DNA of 64,000 nt, from the NCBI RefSeq assembly GCF_963576675.1, contig NC_088911.1, forward strand, positions 83,915,256 through 83,979,255, given 5' to 3'. Under the pieces are notes generated by a model. It worked only from the letters and a program-made list of their open reading frames with translations. It did not search any database and had not been told where the DNA came from. The position numbers and the translations under genes are program-made. The stretch is from Euphorbia lathyris (Eukaryota; Streptophyta; Magnoliopsida; Malpighiales; Euphorbiaceae). Every line of letters begins with the position of its first letter. Positions within the stretch are counted from its first letter, which is position 1. Shown here one piece after another: positions 41,307 to 53,700 of this stretch.

Positions 41307-44072
41307 TGTTGAAACCTAAGATAAAAATTATATTAAGAAATTAGATCCCTCAAATTATATTGAAATTCAGAATTAAAAATGTCCTTATCATCTAATAATT
41401 TTGGTTAAAGTGTAAAAATTGTATAAGGCATATTAGGTTATTTCTACATAAAGAGTAAAAAGGCCTTTAAGAAATAAAGATCCAATCAGAAGCAAGCCTA
41501 GAACCAGAAGACGTAAGCCCAAGTCCAAACTCGGAAGAAGACAACTACATCGTCTTCTCCAAAGACTTGCCCATTCTAGTAAAACGCATAAGACAATTAT
41601 CTTTGCCATTAACCCATCTCTCTCTGCAATCACCAAAATAGAAATGCTCTAGCCTGCAGCTTGCAATATCAGAAACCAGAGAAGGTCATTAGATGAAGCT
41701 TCTCAACGGTCAACGACATTCTGAAGGCTGAAATGGCTAGTTTCCCCATTTGGTATTTCGACAGAGAAACTAGAAGTTCCAGAGAAGAACATATGACGTT
41801 TCTGTTGAAACACCTTTCCACAAGATTTTGATTTGACAAAATCATCCATGATTCAGAGACAATTAAATTTAAGTGCTTTATTTTAATTGTACTAATCCGT
41901 TTGTTCAATGTTGAGTATGAATATAAATAAAGATAAATATAAAAAGAAAGACAGGAAGAAGTCAGCATGAAATGAACAAAACAAGCTAAGTGGAATGAAG
42001 GTCAGCATAGAAGCCTAAAGTATCAAGCTGAGTGGAATCAATCTTAGCATCAAGAGACTAAGACATAAAAGTCCAACAAAGAGAAGCGAAATGCAACTCA
42101 GCATAAGAAACAACAACAACAAGTGTCTTACGAAGCTGAGCTGACTAAAAACATACTTAGCCTAGGAATTGCCAAAGACAATGATTTACGCAGTAGAAGC
42201 TGAGTGATTCTTCAGGACAGCATGAACAAGTCGTTTGCTAAAAGATAATGATTACCGCCCCTCTGAACCAATAATTGAATCCTTGAAAATACGCAGAAGA
42301 CACATTCCGAGATGTATGGGTCAATGGATTATTGGTAAAGGACGACTGTCACAAAAAGACAAGCCAGACGCAAGAAGACAAGCCTGACGTCTGAAGGAAT
42401 GCAGAGGAAGGGAATGGCCGAAACAGTCTGAAGCTGACCAGAATCTGTCCCCTAAAAGAGCTGTTTTAACAGCAACAGCTAAATCATTTCAAAATGATCC
42501 ATCACAAATTTTCCCTATATAAGGACAATCAAACCTCTTGGATCTTTAGCCGAATTACAAAAAGAAAAATACAAGAGAGAAAAAGATACAAAAGCACTTA
42601 GATACAAAAAGAGATCTTGCACCCATTTTCTATTCCTTGTGTAAATGCTAGAGTGATTACTTGTAATCTTCTAAAGTGTTCTTTATTTGAAAAGGAACAA
42701 GTGTTTATCAATTGTAAAATTGAGAGTGTTGTGCTGAGTGTTTGGTTGTAAACATTCAGTGGTAGAGAAATCTAGGTGCTGGGCTGTAGCACTTAGTAGG
42801 AGTTGAGTAGACGAATAGAGGAAGGTACTCTTGCATATTCAACTGCTTTGTAATTGGTTTGTGCTCTACCTTTAAAGAGCTCAGTATTGGATTCTAAAAG
42901 CCCGGAGGACTCTAGGGACTAGACGTAGGCAGAGAGGCCGAACCAGGATAAGTGATACTGAGTAATCTCTAAACTCTCTCTCAATATATATATGTGCATA
43001 TGTTGTGTCTGAAGTTTACTCAGCATATAAAATTGTTTAAAGTTGACTCTGAGTAATTTCAAGTGTTGAGTTAGAAGCTGACCTCCAAGAGTGTCAATAT
43101 CTAACTTACAAATAAAACAGCCTTAGTCAATATCCGGCCAAAGCTGTCTTATAGCATATCTGGCCAAGCTGACCAAAAGCTGAGTTGACAAACTTGCAAA
43201 ATAATTAAGTCAGCATATCAATTAAACGAAAAAAGTTATATTAGTTCCTAACCTCCCCTTGGAACTAATCACACGGGACCAACAGTTTCATCTCAATGTA
43301 CACCTTCTAGAATCAAATGGCTAGTTTAAATCTCTGCTTATATAAGCAAAGCTCAAGTTCAAATTAGCATAGATAAATTCAAGTGCATACAAGATATATT
43401 GTAAAAAGCTAAAAAAATTAGGGCAAAGTCTAAAACACAAATCAAGTTCATATATATGTAATCGCTAGAGAGAGATTAGTTCAAATACATTTCTTATGTG
43501 AAGAAATTGTAATTTTTCGATTGTAATCAATAGTGATTTGTTGCTTCGGTTATAAGCAGCAAAGAGTGAATTAGTTGAGTGAAGGAAGGTACTTCATTCA
43601 AACTTAGGCTATTCTGTAAAGGTTTGTTCTCTACCTCTGAAAGAGATCAATAGTGGATTAAAGATCAAGAGAAGGTATCCTAAGGACTAGACATAGGCAA
43701 GAGGCTGAACCAGTATAAATCTACTGAGTATTTCTTTTCTTGCTTTTTCCTTCACTTCTACTGAATTATTTTATGCTTTGAACTTAATCTCACACATCAA
43801 CACCTTGGACACTCGTTAAACTGTGCATACATTACATATCTTCAGAACCTCTAATAAAAGAGTCATCCTCTGAGTTGGGAATTATCAGAAGCTGAAGCAA
43901 TTTCAGTATACTGAATTGCTGAAAAGTTCAACAGACTGAAATTGCCTCTGATACTTAAATCACCCTCTGTGTTTTATTGACTTGAGTAAGAAAAGTTTTT
44001 ACAGGCGTAAATTACTCAATAGTTATATTCACCCCATCTTTAGAACTAATTCGCCTTTGTTAGGGACTAACA
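41307..44072 (+). mobile_element. Solo LTR (SIRE/Maximus-like Copia), with another LTR inside
   Basis: The borders TGTTGAAACC..GGGACTAACA are flanked by a perfect 5-bp duplication ATATG (41302-41306 and 44073-44077). Taking out the nested LTR at 41909-43284 leaves about 1390 bp. A TATA box (GCTTATATAAGC near 43337) and the leader phrase AGGACTAGACATAGGCAAGA then GGCTGAACCAGTATAAAT (near 43681) are typical of SIRE/Maximus-type Copia LTRs. No internal region follows, so it is a solo LTR formed by recombination. Confidence 0.78.
41909..43284 (+). mobile_element. Second SIRE-like solo LTR nested in the first
   Basis: It begins TGTTGAGTATGAATAT and ends CACACGGGACCAACA, with its own TATA region (CCCTATATAAGGAC near 42531) and leader phrase GGGACTAGACGTAGGCAGAG then GGCCGAACCAGGATAA near 42921. 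It is related to, but clearly diverged from, the surrounding LTR. A clean 5-bp target duplication was not found (TTCAA left, GTTTC right), so borders may be off by a few bases. Confidence 0.6.
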
Positions 44073-44094
44073 ATATGTTTATTGAGTAGGCAGC

Positions 44095-45595
44095 TGTTGA
44101 GCGATTTCCGCAAGTGCACGGTATACGCTTATAGTAATAAAAGATATCGATCCCACAGGGAACGTTTTTTGAACAAAACTTATTTATAATCGGTTAAATT
44201 TACTTTAAAGGTTTATAATATGGAAAATCGTTTAATCGGTTTTGGTTTTGAAATAGCTAGAATAAGAATTAGATTAGAATATGAAAATGTTAGAAAATAT
44301 CTGATTTAAGATTGAATTTGCAAAACAGGAACGTTTTAGTACTTTAGAAAAGTAAACAGGTATATTTGTTTGCATTAAGCAAAGAAACAACTTTAAACTT
44401 TGTACGAATTATAAAGATGAAATAAATGACGGAACCTCTAATTAATTGGCTTTGAACGCGACAAAACCCTTTCGGGATAGTTGCCCTTAATCAAATTAAA
44501 ACTCTTTCGAGATGATAATTTGCCTAAGTGTTCAACGAAGTTTCCTTGTAAAGATTTGAATTAAATACGTTTTAATGAAAACACCAGCATCAATCCACTT
44601 CGGCTCATTTACCAAAGTGCTGCATAAGAATCTATCGAATAGAACAGACTTTATTAGATGAAATATAAATTGATACAAGTTTACAGAGAATATGGAGCAT
44701 TGAATTCTTCGACGGCGTGCAAGTGAACGGGTTGTCAATCCTTTCCTTGGGTTTCGTTAGAGTTTGTCAGGCTCAGGGGCGAATCCTCTACTCAATCTTC
44801 TCGTTGAATCTTCGTAATAGAGACTGGGTCGGTCTACTACCAAAATGAAAACTAAACTGGAACAATGTCTAAACGCTACTGAATTTGTTATTAATTTGTA
44901 AACAATGTGTGTACATCATATTGCTTTTTACAGAATCTAAATCTAACTTCTGAATCACTTGATTCGGAATTTCAGCATAAATTATACACTAATTTCTTTC
45001 TTCTACACATATCATTATATCATTATTTCATTCAACTCTCCATCAACTCTTTATTTATAGATGTTGAAGAGTCTTGATTGAAGTGTCGTGTCCGTTTGTG
45101 AAGGATCGTGTCCGCTGTGAAAGGACGTCTTTATCCACCCGAACGATCGTGTTTCGTCGAAAACGAAAGTGTGTAACTAGGCTTCCAAAATCTCCTGCTC
45201 GTATCGAGAATTATTAAATTCTCTACCGAGAATAGGGGAGCAACAATTTGGTCATCGGTAGAAGGGAAAAAAGGCTGAAGGACGCGTGTCGCGACCGTGA
45301 AAAGGGGGGGGGGGGGCGCGGTCGTGGCACGGAGCGTTTTTCGGTTTTTTGGCTCTTGTTCGTGTCTTCGACTTGGCGTTATTAATTTTCGTCGTCTTTG
45401 ACTCCTTTTGTAGGGCTTTTCTTCTATTTTTAAGCTCTTTTTACTCCTATTTGGATTTTACCAAATATTTATGTACCTTGCACGAAAGAAACATATTCGA
45501 GAGTAAAAGTATTCTAAATAGGTATGAATAACATAAATTCGTAGCAATATTGATGTAATTATTGATGATATTTTAGGTATATTTTGGGCTTAACA
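44095..45595 (-). repeat. 3' LTR of the Athila element
   Basis: 1501 bp. On the minus strand it runs from TGTTAAGCCCAAAATATACC to GGAAATCGCTCAACA. It holds a G-run of 14 within 45304-45317, where the 5' LTR has a shorter run, and the GCGTGTCGCGACCG word at 45284-45297 that is repeated elsewhere in the element. Confidence 0.95.
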
Positions 45596-45612
45596 AATCT
45601 CCACACTTAATC
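45596..45612 (-). other. Polypurine tract region of the Athila element
   Basis: Immediately before the 3' LTR the minus strand reads AAGTGTGGAGATT, a purine-rich stretch in the position of the plus-strand primer. A more perfect version (TTAAGTGTGGGGGGAGAC) lies 1.1 kb upstream in the element, near 46704-46721. Confidence 0.6.
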
Positions 45613-46900
45613 TTTTGCTAGTTCCGAGCAAAATTTCACTGATTTTATTCTTTAACTAATCTCTTTATGAAAATAAAACATATATCTTTGTATTACCTTT
45701 TAAATTAGTTAAGCCGAAAAGACTAACTTCGCATGGCAAATTTATACGCAAAATATCAAACTAACTTAGTATAAATATGATATATCATTCGTCTTGTATT
45801 TCCAATTTTTGTATTGAAGCATTGAGGACGAAATAAGCACGCATGTTATTGAGTCTTTCATCTCAAGGCATTTCAAAGCACAAAATTTTCTTTCCCAAAC
45901 CTAAACTAATATATAAGATATATTAAAATGAATAAGTACTTGTTTTTATTTGCTTGGTTACGCCCGAAATAAGGGTGGTTTCAACCGTAACCTTATACGT
46001 ATTTTATTGCTTTGTGTTCGCTAAAGAGGTACCGACCATGCCATGGGTGGACGCAATCGTTACTTTAAACTTATACACGCTTAATTTTTATTATATTTTT
46101 TTAACGTTCCTTCCATACCTCGATTGTGATAAGGGTGGTCGCAACCGTGGCCAAAAGTAAACGGTACTTAATTTTCTTCCCTTTCATACCTCGATTGTGA
46201 TAAGGTTGGTCTCAATCGTGGCCAAAAGTTAAGAATTCAACTAATCGATTAATTAACATGAATTTAAATTGTATCTTGGGAAAAAGAAAAATAGCACATT
46301 CATCCTATATTGACTTAAAATTCAACATGTATTATGGCTAAAGTTTCCTTAAAAACTTCAATTAGTTTTAATGTAAGACGAAATCAAACCGAGCTAAAAA
46401 TTGTTAGTTTAATTAAAAGCCTATAAACCTAATTGAAAATTTAAAATAAGATTTATTCTATCATGATTTCATGATATAAAATAGAGATTGAAAATAAAGA
46501 ATTTATTACTTAAATACATTCACTCGAGACAATTTTACTTAAAAAAATCGTATCGGAGATTTGTGAAAAATTTGAAAAATATATTGTGAAAAATGTTAAG
46601 TTATTGTGAAAAATGTTTTGCAATATATATATGTGTTGCATTTGCATGAATATCATTCGTTGCATTTGTTCGTATTTGTGTAGAAATTAATATATGTATG
46701 TCTCCCCCCACACTTAAATTGGACCATGTCCTCATTGGTGCAAAAATAATGGAGAAAACATAAAATACGAAACAAAGATTGAAATTGAGCAAATTAAACA
46801 TTCAACATAAAATGAAAAATTGAAAATTGTACCAAACATAAGAAAATGAAAATTGTACTAAACATATAACTAGATAAAAATAAAATGAAAGGAAAACAAC
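45613..46900 (-). repeat. Athila 3' non-coding region with short tandem repeats
   Basis: Between the open env-position ORF and the 3' LTR. Two close copies of CCTCGATTGTGATAAGG plus GTGGCCAAAAGT lie at about 46117-46158 and 46187-46229, with a looser copy near 45962. A polypurine-like tract lies at 46704-46721. No protein-coding frame is seen. Confidence 0.7.
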
Positions 46901-48121
46901 CTAAGCTTGAGGTGGTGAATCGGGAGGTGTAGGTGACGTCTCCACATTGCGGCGTCGGAAAAAGGAAAGCATCCGATGCCGAGTCGATCTATGCTCACGC
47001 CTCAAAAGGTTGAGGTTGTCATTCATCACCATATTGTTTTCAACCAAATCATCAATTCTTAAATTCATTTGACGGTTGTTGGAATTGATTTGGTCCAAAA
47101 TCCTCCGCAAATCTACCGGATCATCCTCCGCTTGAGGTGCTTGGGGTTGTGCTTGAGCCGGTGGTTCATTGTCCTCTCCTTCCGCATCTCCGCCGCCTTC
47201 GGTACCTACAAATTGAGAACTTGAAGCGCCACCACCCATAGTGCCACGAAGATGGGCAATACGGGTAGCATAGGAAATAAAGACGGGAGGTCCTTGGGGA
47301 AGCAATAAATGAGCTCGCTCAAGAGCCGAGATGTCCAAAAGCGGAACATACCCACGGTAGGTGGACATGTCATATTCGGCCAATTCACCCCGAGCTCCCA
47401 ACACAATACCGGTGATAAAATTACAAAGAGGGATTTGAATGGTACTAGCCCTCGAAGCACGGAACAAATTATCAAATATTATGCCAATGCTATCAATCCT
47501 CAAACCTTTAAGCAAACTATCCAAAACATACAAATCCCGAACCTGAACCTTTGAACTCTCAACACGACCAAACAAGGAGAAACTCAAATACTTATGAAAG
47601 AAGAACACACAATTGTCCTTAATCAACTTGCTGGAAGTGTTTTTCGAATTAAAATAATCTTGATCCGAAAGAGTTTGCCAAACCGCATCATTATCAAAAT
47701 CTTTAGGCTTATCATAAAAATCAGAAGTAGGGAAACCAAACATATTTCCCATTGCTTCATAGTCAATGGTGTAAGGGATACCATTATTCCTAAAAGAAAT
47801 TGAAGTTTTCTTCTTATTCATGGACAAAGTGACAAAAAATTCCACCACATATTCATTAATACGCGGGAAACGCATATTAACGAATTCTTGCCAACCCAAT
47901 GCTTTAATAAAGGCATCAATTCGAGTAGAGAAATTCAACGTTCTTACCGAATGGAAGTCTAAGAAGTGCATATCAACAAATTGGCGATCAGCTTGAGAAA
48001 AATGTTTGAAACGAGCGGCTTCTTCCTCCGAATAGATGTCAAAATAAGCTCCACATTGAACCCGAAGGCGATTAGCTTCCGTAACGGCGGGCTTGTTACC
48101 AACACGCTTTGTCCTAACCAT
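46901..48121 (-). CDS. Athila env-position ORF, open copy (406 aa)
   Basis: This uninterrupted frame starts at ATG 48121 (VRTKRVGNKPAVTEANRLRV) and ends QAPQAEDDPVDLRRIL..PPDSPPQA. The N-terminal 280 residues match the 'putative plant transposon protein' type domain found after pol in Athila elements: GWQEFVNMRFPRINEYVVEF, GIPYTIDYEAMGNMFGFP, and FFHKYLSFSLFGRVESSKVQ with DLYVLDSLLKGL. A proline/glutamine-rich linker, a short predicted coiled coil (RRILDQINSNNRQMNLRIDD) and an R-rich end (RREHRSTRHRMLSFFRRR) follow. I see no signal peptide or membrane segment, so an envelope role is not supported. The role in the element is unknown. It lies about 640 bp downstream (in element direction) of a decayed second copy. 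Confidence 0.85.
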   Translation of the reverse strand: MVRTKRVGNKPAVTEANRLRVQCGAYFDIYSEEEAARFKHFSQADRQFVDMHFLDFHSVRTLNFSTRIDAFIKALGWQEFVNMRFPRINEYVVEFFVTLSMNKKKTSISFRNNGIPYTIDYEAMGNMFGFPTSDFYDKPKDFDNDAVWQTLSDQDYFNSKNTSSKLIKDNCVFFFHKYLSFSLFGRVESSKVQVRDLYVLDSLLKGLRIDSIGIIFDNLFRASRASTIQIPLCNFITGIVLGARGELAEYDMSTYRGYVPLLDISALERAHLLLPQGPPVFISYATRIAHLRGTMGGGASSSQFVGTEGGGDAEGEDNEPPAQAQPQAPQAEDDPVDLRRILDQINSNNRQMNLRIDDLVENNMVMNDNLNLLRREHRSTRHRMLSFFRRRNVETSPTPPDSPPQA

Positions 48122-49138
48122 GGTGATGGTGTTTTTAGGGTTTGAGAAGAAGAAGAAGAAGAAGTTGAGAGAAATACCAAAGCTTGAAGATGAGGTTGGG
48201 GGTTGTGAATTGGAAGTGATTGAAAATAGGAAATTGGAGTGAATAGATTGGGAAGAGTAAAAGTAGGTTTTTGGGGAAGAGTTTAGAGTAAGGGATTGGG
48301 TAAAAATAGAGGTGATGTGAGGTTTGTGTAAGATGTAGGTTTATATAGGGTTGTATAGGTAGGTGAATAGGTAGAATAGGAATAGGAATAGGCAAAATTT
48401 GGTGGCAAAATCGGATTGAATAGGGCAAATTATACGCGTGTCGCGACCGCGAATGGCATAGCCGCGGCACATGACTTTCAGGCAATTTTCGCAATGAAAA
48501 ATGGCCGAACTTGCTGGTCATACCGAGAATTTCTTAATTCTCGGTAGAGAATTGGTTGAAATGGCCAATTTTGGTGCCTTTTGACTTGGTTTGTGCATTT
48601 TTTTTGTTGTGGAATGGTTCCTGAACTTAATATTAAGTGTTCCTGCACTTAAAACTAAAATAAATGACATTAATTGCAAGGAAAACCAAAAGTTTAACCT
48701 TAATAAATTGAATTAAAATAAATTTATTATGAAGAATTAATGAAACTTAAATGTGCATTTATGCATATAAGTTGAGAGAACCATATTAAATGCATAATAA
48801 GTACATGTTAATACATATTTAATACATGAATTGAATTGATTAAATGTAAACTTAATTCATTAAAAATAAATTGAGTTACAAATAGAATTAAACGTGAATA
48901 TACGTGTGGAAAAATAGAAAACCATATGAATTCATGTGAATCCTTTTTATCTTAATTTGATTATGAAAAATTAGAATGTACCCATATGAAATATGCTAAG
49001 TATATATAATGGATCAAATGGATAAAAATTAAGAATTGAAAGAAATAAGATCTTTATTATTGTAACATATGTACAAATAATGAAAACAAACCAATAATTA
49101 AAACAAAATATATACAAAAATAAAATGAAAAATAGAAA
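48122..49138 (-). promoter_or_regulatory. Spacer upstream of the open env-position ORF with palindromic module
   Basis: Contains GCGTGTCGCGACCG at 48436-48449 and a perfect 10-bp inverted repeat TACCGAGAAT..ATTCTCGGTA at 48521-48546. Both motifs recur in the LTRs and in the spacer at 50348-50545. The spacer is otherwise AT-rich and non-coding, and separates the two ORF copies. A promoter or RNA-structure role is conjecture. Confidence 0.55.
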
Positions 49139-50086
49139 CTATTCTACATATTCATCCCTATCTAACGGGATATTTCTGGCCTTAATACGATCAATTTGAA
49201 ACTGTACGAAAGTTTCACGTTCCGGTGTAGACAGAAATTGAGGCCCTGCTCGAAAGACACGTTTCACAAGTCCTTCGCGCTCGAGAAATTCATAGTCAAT
49301 TGTCGGGAAGAATTCATCATCACTCCAGGGAACATCAATAGCACCCTTTGAACCGAGAATTATTCCACAGATTATATTGCCGAACCCAATCTTCTTATCT
49401 TTGGATCGAGAAGCGGCGACAAGACCTTCCATCAGAATTTTGGAAGAATCCACTGCATTGCCCTGGAATATATCTCCAAGAACATATAAATCAGTGTCAC
49501 GGACTACACTACTGAATGTGCGCCCGAATAAACTGTGACACAGAAATTTGTGCAAATACAACATGGAGTTGGAGCGAAAAGAGTGATTATAGGCGAGTTT
49601 TGAATTGAACCGCCAGAATCCAGTGAGCATTCTCCAAATGTCCGAGGATGTCATGTCTCGTCCAGGATGACGTTTGATTGTATCCCTCGGGGGAAAACCA
49701 AACTAAGCATGCAACTCGGGATAGCCGAAAGTGAAGATTTCGCCTTCTCGACGAAAACTGAGACGTACTTGTCGTTTATTAGTAAAACGCACGGTACAGA
49801 AGAATTCGAGTATCCAGTCGCCTATTATTGGAAATCACATTTGGGCGAATTTTTTCCACCCTAGGCGCTCCATATAGCGGCTCATGTCATCAGAAATGCC
49901 TAATTGGCTATTAAGAAATTCATCCATATACAACATTCCGGTGAAGAATTTGTAACGGTGATTCCAATAACGCCTACCTTCATCGTGGTTGAAGATAGGA
50001 AAAGGTGCCCCATATCGCTTGGATAAGTCTGGGCGTTTGTTGATTGAGGCAGCGTTGTGCCTAGATGGTTTGTATTTGGTAGGCAT
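49139..50086 (-). pseudogene. Second env-position ORF copy, decayed
   Basis: It starts at ATG 50086 with TKYKPSRHNAASINKRPDLS and aligns along its length with the open copy: MERLGWKKFAQM against KALGWQEFVNM, EFF at the same spacing, FGFP further on, then YLHKFLCHSLFGR and DLYVLGDIFQGN, FGNIICGIILGSKGAID. In-frame stops occur at 49835-49837 and a little further on, and a frameshift leads into the part from 49654 to 49139. It lacks the long proline-rich tail. The two copies are too diverged for a recent duplication, so both were probably inherited by this lineage and this one then decayed. Confidence 0.82.
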
Positions 50087-50347
50087 GGTGCAATGTTTGT
50101 GTTACTTTAGCAAAGAACGGTATTTGTGAAGAAAAATCAGAGTTCTGACAAAGATGAAAAGAAATTGTAACAGAACTTGAATCCTCTAGGATTAATTTAT
50201 AAGAGTTTAGGATGAAAAGTGGTGTTGTTTTAATTATGAAAAGGTATAAAATTACACCTTTCGGAAATGAAGAAACTCAATGTTTCGTTTGTCAAGAGGT
50301 TTGTTGAAAGGATTGTGACATTTCAGACCTGATAGCGCAGGAAACAC

Positions 50348-50545
50348 GCGTGTCGCGACCGTGAATGGCAAAGCCGCGGTCGCGACACGCTGATTTCCTT
50401 GCGGAAATCAGGCATCAAAGCTACCTCCCGATTCACGGTAGAGAATTTAAAATTCTCGGCATGAACAGAGAAATCCGAATCCAAATAGACAATTCTGAAA
50501 AAGAGTATTCTCGGCAGGGAATTTCAAATTCTCGGCAGAGAATTG
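50348..50545 (-). promoter_or_regulatory. Palindromic module upstream of the decayed env-position copy
   Basis: A perfect 14-bp inverted repeat with arms GCGTGTCGCGACCG (50348-50361) and CGGTCGCGACACGC (50377-50390) and a 15-nt loop. It is followed by AATTCTCGGC palindromes at 50437-50460 and 50504-50545. The same words appear in the other spacer and in both LTRs. Confidence 0.6.
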
Positions 50546-50752
50546 CCTTAAACTACAATTTCATCCTAATTATCTAAAAATTAAATCTAAAATCATGAAA
50601 TAAAAATATTTACGTAACTAAATCATAACATAAAGTAATCTAATCATAAAAATGGCATTTTGGAAAAATAAAATAAAATAAAATAAAAATAAAATAAACA
50701 AAAACATAAAAATAATAAAACAAAATAAACTGTGTAAGAAAAACTGAGTAAT

Positions 50753-53700
50753 TTATACGTCAGATAATCTCGTTACGAATGGAATTTCAATTTGTGAAAT
50801 ATTTTCGTAATAGATTTTACATCGATTACCATTAACTTTGAATCGAACTCCGTTAGGACCTTCCAGTTTTAAAGAACCATAATCGAAAGTTTTGACGACT
50901 AAATACGGTCCTAACCATCTGGACTTAAGTTTTCCTGGAAATAAACGAAGTCGTGAATTAAATAACAGCACTTTATCCCCAACATTAAAGTGTTTAACTT
51001 TAATTTTGGCATCGTGCCATTTTTTCACTTTTTCTTTATAAATCTTTGCATTTTCGTACGATAGATGACGTAACTCATCTAACTCATTTAAATTGAGCAA
51101 ACGTTTCTTACCTGCTTGATGTAAGTCAAAGTTAAGTTCTCTAATAGCCCAATAGGCTTTATGTTCTAATTCGACTGGCAAATGACATGCCTTACCATAC
51201 ACTAAACGGTACGGAGTCATTCCTATTGGTGTCTTAAATGCAGTACGGTATGCCCATAACGCATTATTGAGTTTAGAAGACCAATCTTTTCTAGAGGATG
51301 AAACCGTTTTCTCGAGAATCCATTTGAGTTCTCTATTTGATATCTCCGCCTGGCCATTTGACTGAGGATGGTACGGCGTTGATACGCGGTGGCGTACTCC
51401 ATATTTTTTCATAAGTGTTTCAAAACTCTTGTTTATAAAATGAGTACCGCCATCACTAACGATAACTCTTGGACAACCAAATCTACAGAATATATCGTCA
51501 AGAAAATTAACGATAACTTTAGAATCGTTTGTCGGGGTTGCAATTGCTTCAACCCACTTCGAAACATAATCGACGGCAACTAATATGTAAGTTTTACCAT
51601 TGGAAAGGGGAAAAGGTCCCATGAAATCTATTCCCCACATGTCGAAGACTTCAACTTCTAATATGGTTGTGAGGGGCATCTCATATTTCCTTCCTAGATT
51701 TCCTGTTCTTTGGCACTTATCACAACGAGTGATAAACGAACGGACGTCCTTAAACATCGTAGGCCAAAAGAAACCGCTTTCAAATATTCTAGCTGCTGTC
51801 TTGTTAACTCCATTATGTCCTCCATAAAAGCTAGAATGACATTCTGACATTATGGATTCAAATTCATTTTCACCAACGCATCTCCTAATTATCCCGTCAC
51901 CACAAGTTTTGAACAAAAAAGGATCTTCCCAAAAGTATTGTTTAATATCGAAGAAAAATTTCTTCCTTTGGTGGGAATTTAATCCTTCCGGAACAATATT
52001 GGCTGCGAGATAATTAGCAATATCTGCATACCAAGGTGACATGGCACTTTTTATTTGATAGAGATGTTCATCAGGGAAATCATCTCGTATACCGGTAGTT
52101 TCACCTATAGGACCGTTTTCATCTTCAAGTCTCGATAGATGATCGGCGATAAGGTTTTCAACTCTCTTTTTGTCTTTAATTTCTATATCAAATTCTTGCA
52201 ACAATAAAACCCATCTAATTAGACGTGGTTTTGCATCCTTTTTAGTAAATAAATATCTTAATGCTGCATGATCAGTGTAAATAATAACTTTTGAACCTAA
52301 TAAGTATGACCTAAACTTGTCACATGCAAAAACTACGGCTAACATTTCTTTTTCTGTTGTGGTGTACTTTAATTGTGCACCAGACAGTGTGTGACTTGCA
52401 TAATAAATGACATAAAGTTTCTTATCTTTCCTTTGACCTAAAACACATCCGATAGCTAAATCACTTGCATCACACATAATTTCAAAGGGTAAATCCCAAT
52501 CGGGTTTAGCAATAATAGGTGCACTTACTAAAGTAGTTTTCAATGTTTCGAAAGCTTTAACGCAATCTTCATTAAAATCAAAGGTAAAATCTTTCATGAG
52601 TAGATTAGTGAGTGGTTTGGAAATTACAGAATTTTTTTTAATAAATCTTCTGTAAAAACCAGCATGTCCTAAGAATGATCTTACTCCCTTAACAGTAGTT
52701 GGAGGGGGTAATTTCTCTATTACTGAGGTTTTTGCTCTATCTACTTCTAATCATTTTTCAGATATTTTGTGACCTAAAACAATTCATTCGTCAACCATGA
52801 AATGACATTTTTCCCAGTTTAATACCAAATTTGTTTCTTCACACCTAGACAAAACTTTATCCAAGTTTTCTAGGCACGAATCAAAAGAATCTCCATAAAC
52901 TGAAAAATCATCCATAAAAACTTCCATGATATCTTCAATGAAATCATTAAAAATTGCAGTCATACAATGTTGAAATGTTGCAGGTGCGTTACATAGACCA
53001 AATGGCATTCTTCTATATGCAAATGTTCTGTAAGGACATGTGAAGGTTGTTTTTATCTTGGTCATCCGGGTAAATGTATATTTGAAAGAATCCGGAGTAA
53101 CCATCAAGAAAACAGTAGAAAGCATGACCAACTATCCTTTCGATCATTTGATCAATGAAAGGAAGAGGAAAATGATCTTTCCTAGTTGCTTTATTTAAAT
53201 TTCTATAATCTATACAAACTCTCCAACCAGTGGTGGTTCGTGTGGGTATTAATTCTCCTTCTTCATTCCTTACAACTGTTATGCCTCCCTTTTTAGGTAC
53301 ACAATGGATTGGACTAACCCATTCACTATCCGAGATAGGGTAGATGATTCCATTGTCCAGAAGTTTAGTAATCTCATTTTTTACTACTTCTTTCATATTC
53401 GGATTTAGGCGTCTTTGCCTATCCGCTTTGTGTGGCTTATCTTCTTCTAAGTGAATTCTATGCATTACAATACTTGGATTAATACCTTTTAAGTCAGAAA
53501 TTTGCCAACCCATACTTCCTATCCTATTTCTAACAACTTCTTTTAATTTTTCTTCTTGAACTTGTGTCAACTTGTTAGAGATAATTATAGGTAGAGAATC
53601 GCCTTCGCCTAAGAAAGCGTACCTCAAATGACTTGGTAATTCCTTAAGTTCTAATTCAGGTGGAACTACAATCGAAGGCGGAACTGGTCCATCTTCACGA

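Noticed and set aside
41433..41968. Minus-strand frames in the SIRE-like LTR
   Set aside because: LTR sequence, no domain, bounded by solo LTR ends.
46901..48121. True viral envelope protein
   Set aside because: No signal peptide, no transmembrane helix, no cleavage site visible; 'env-position' describes place only.
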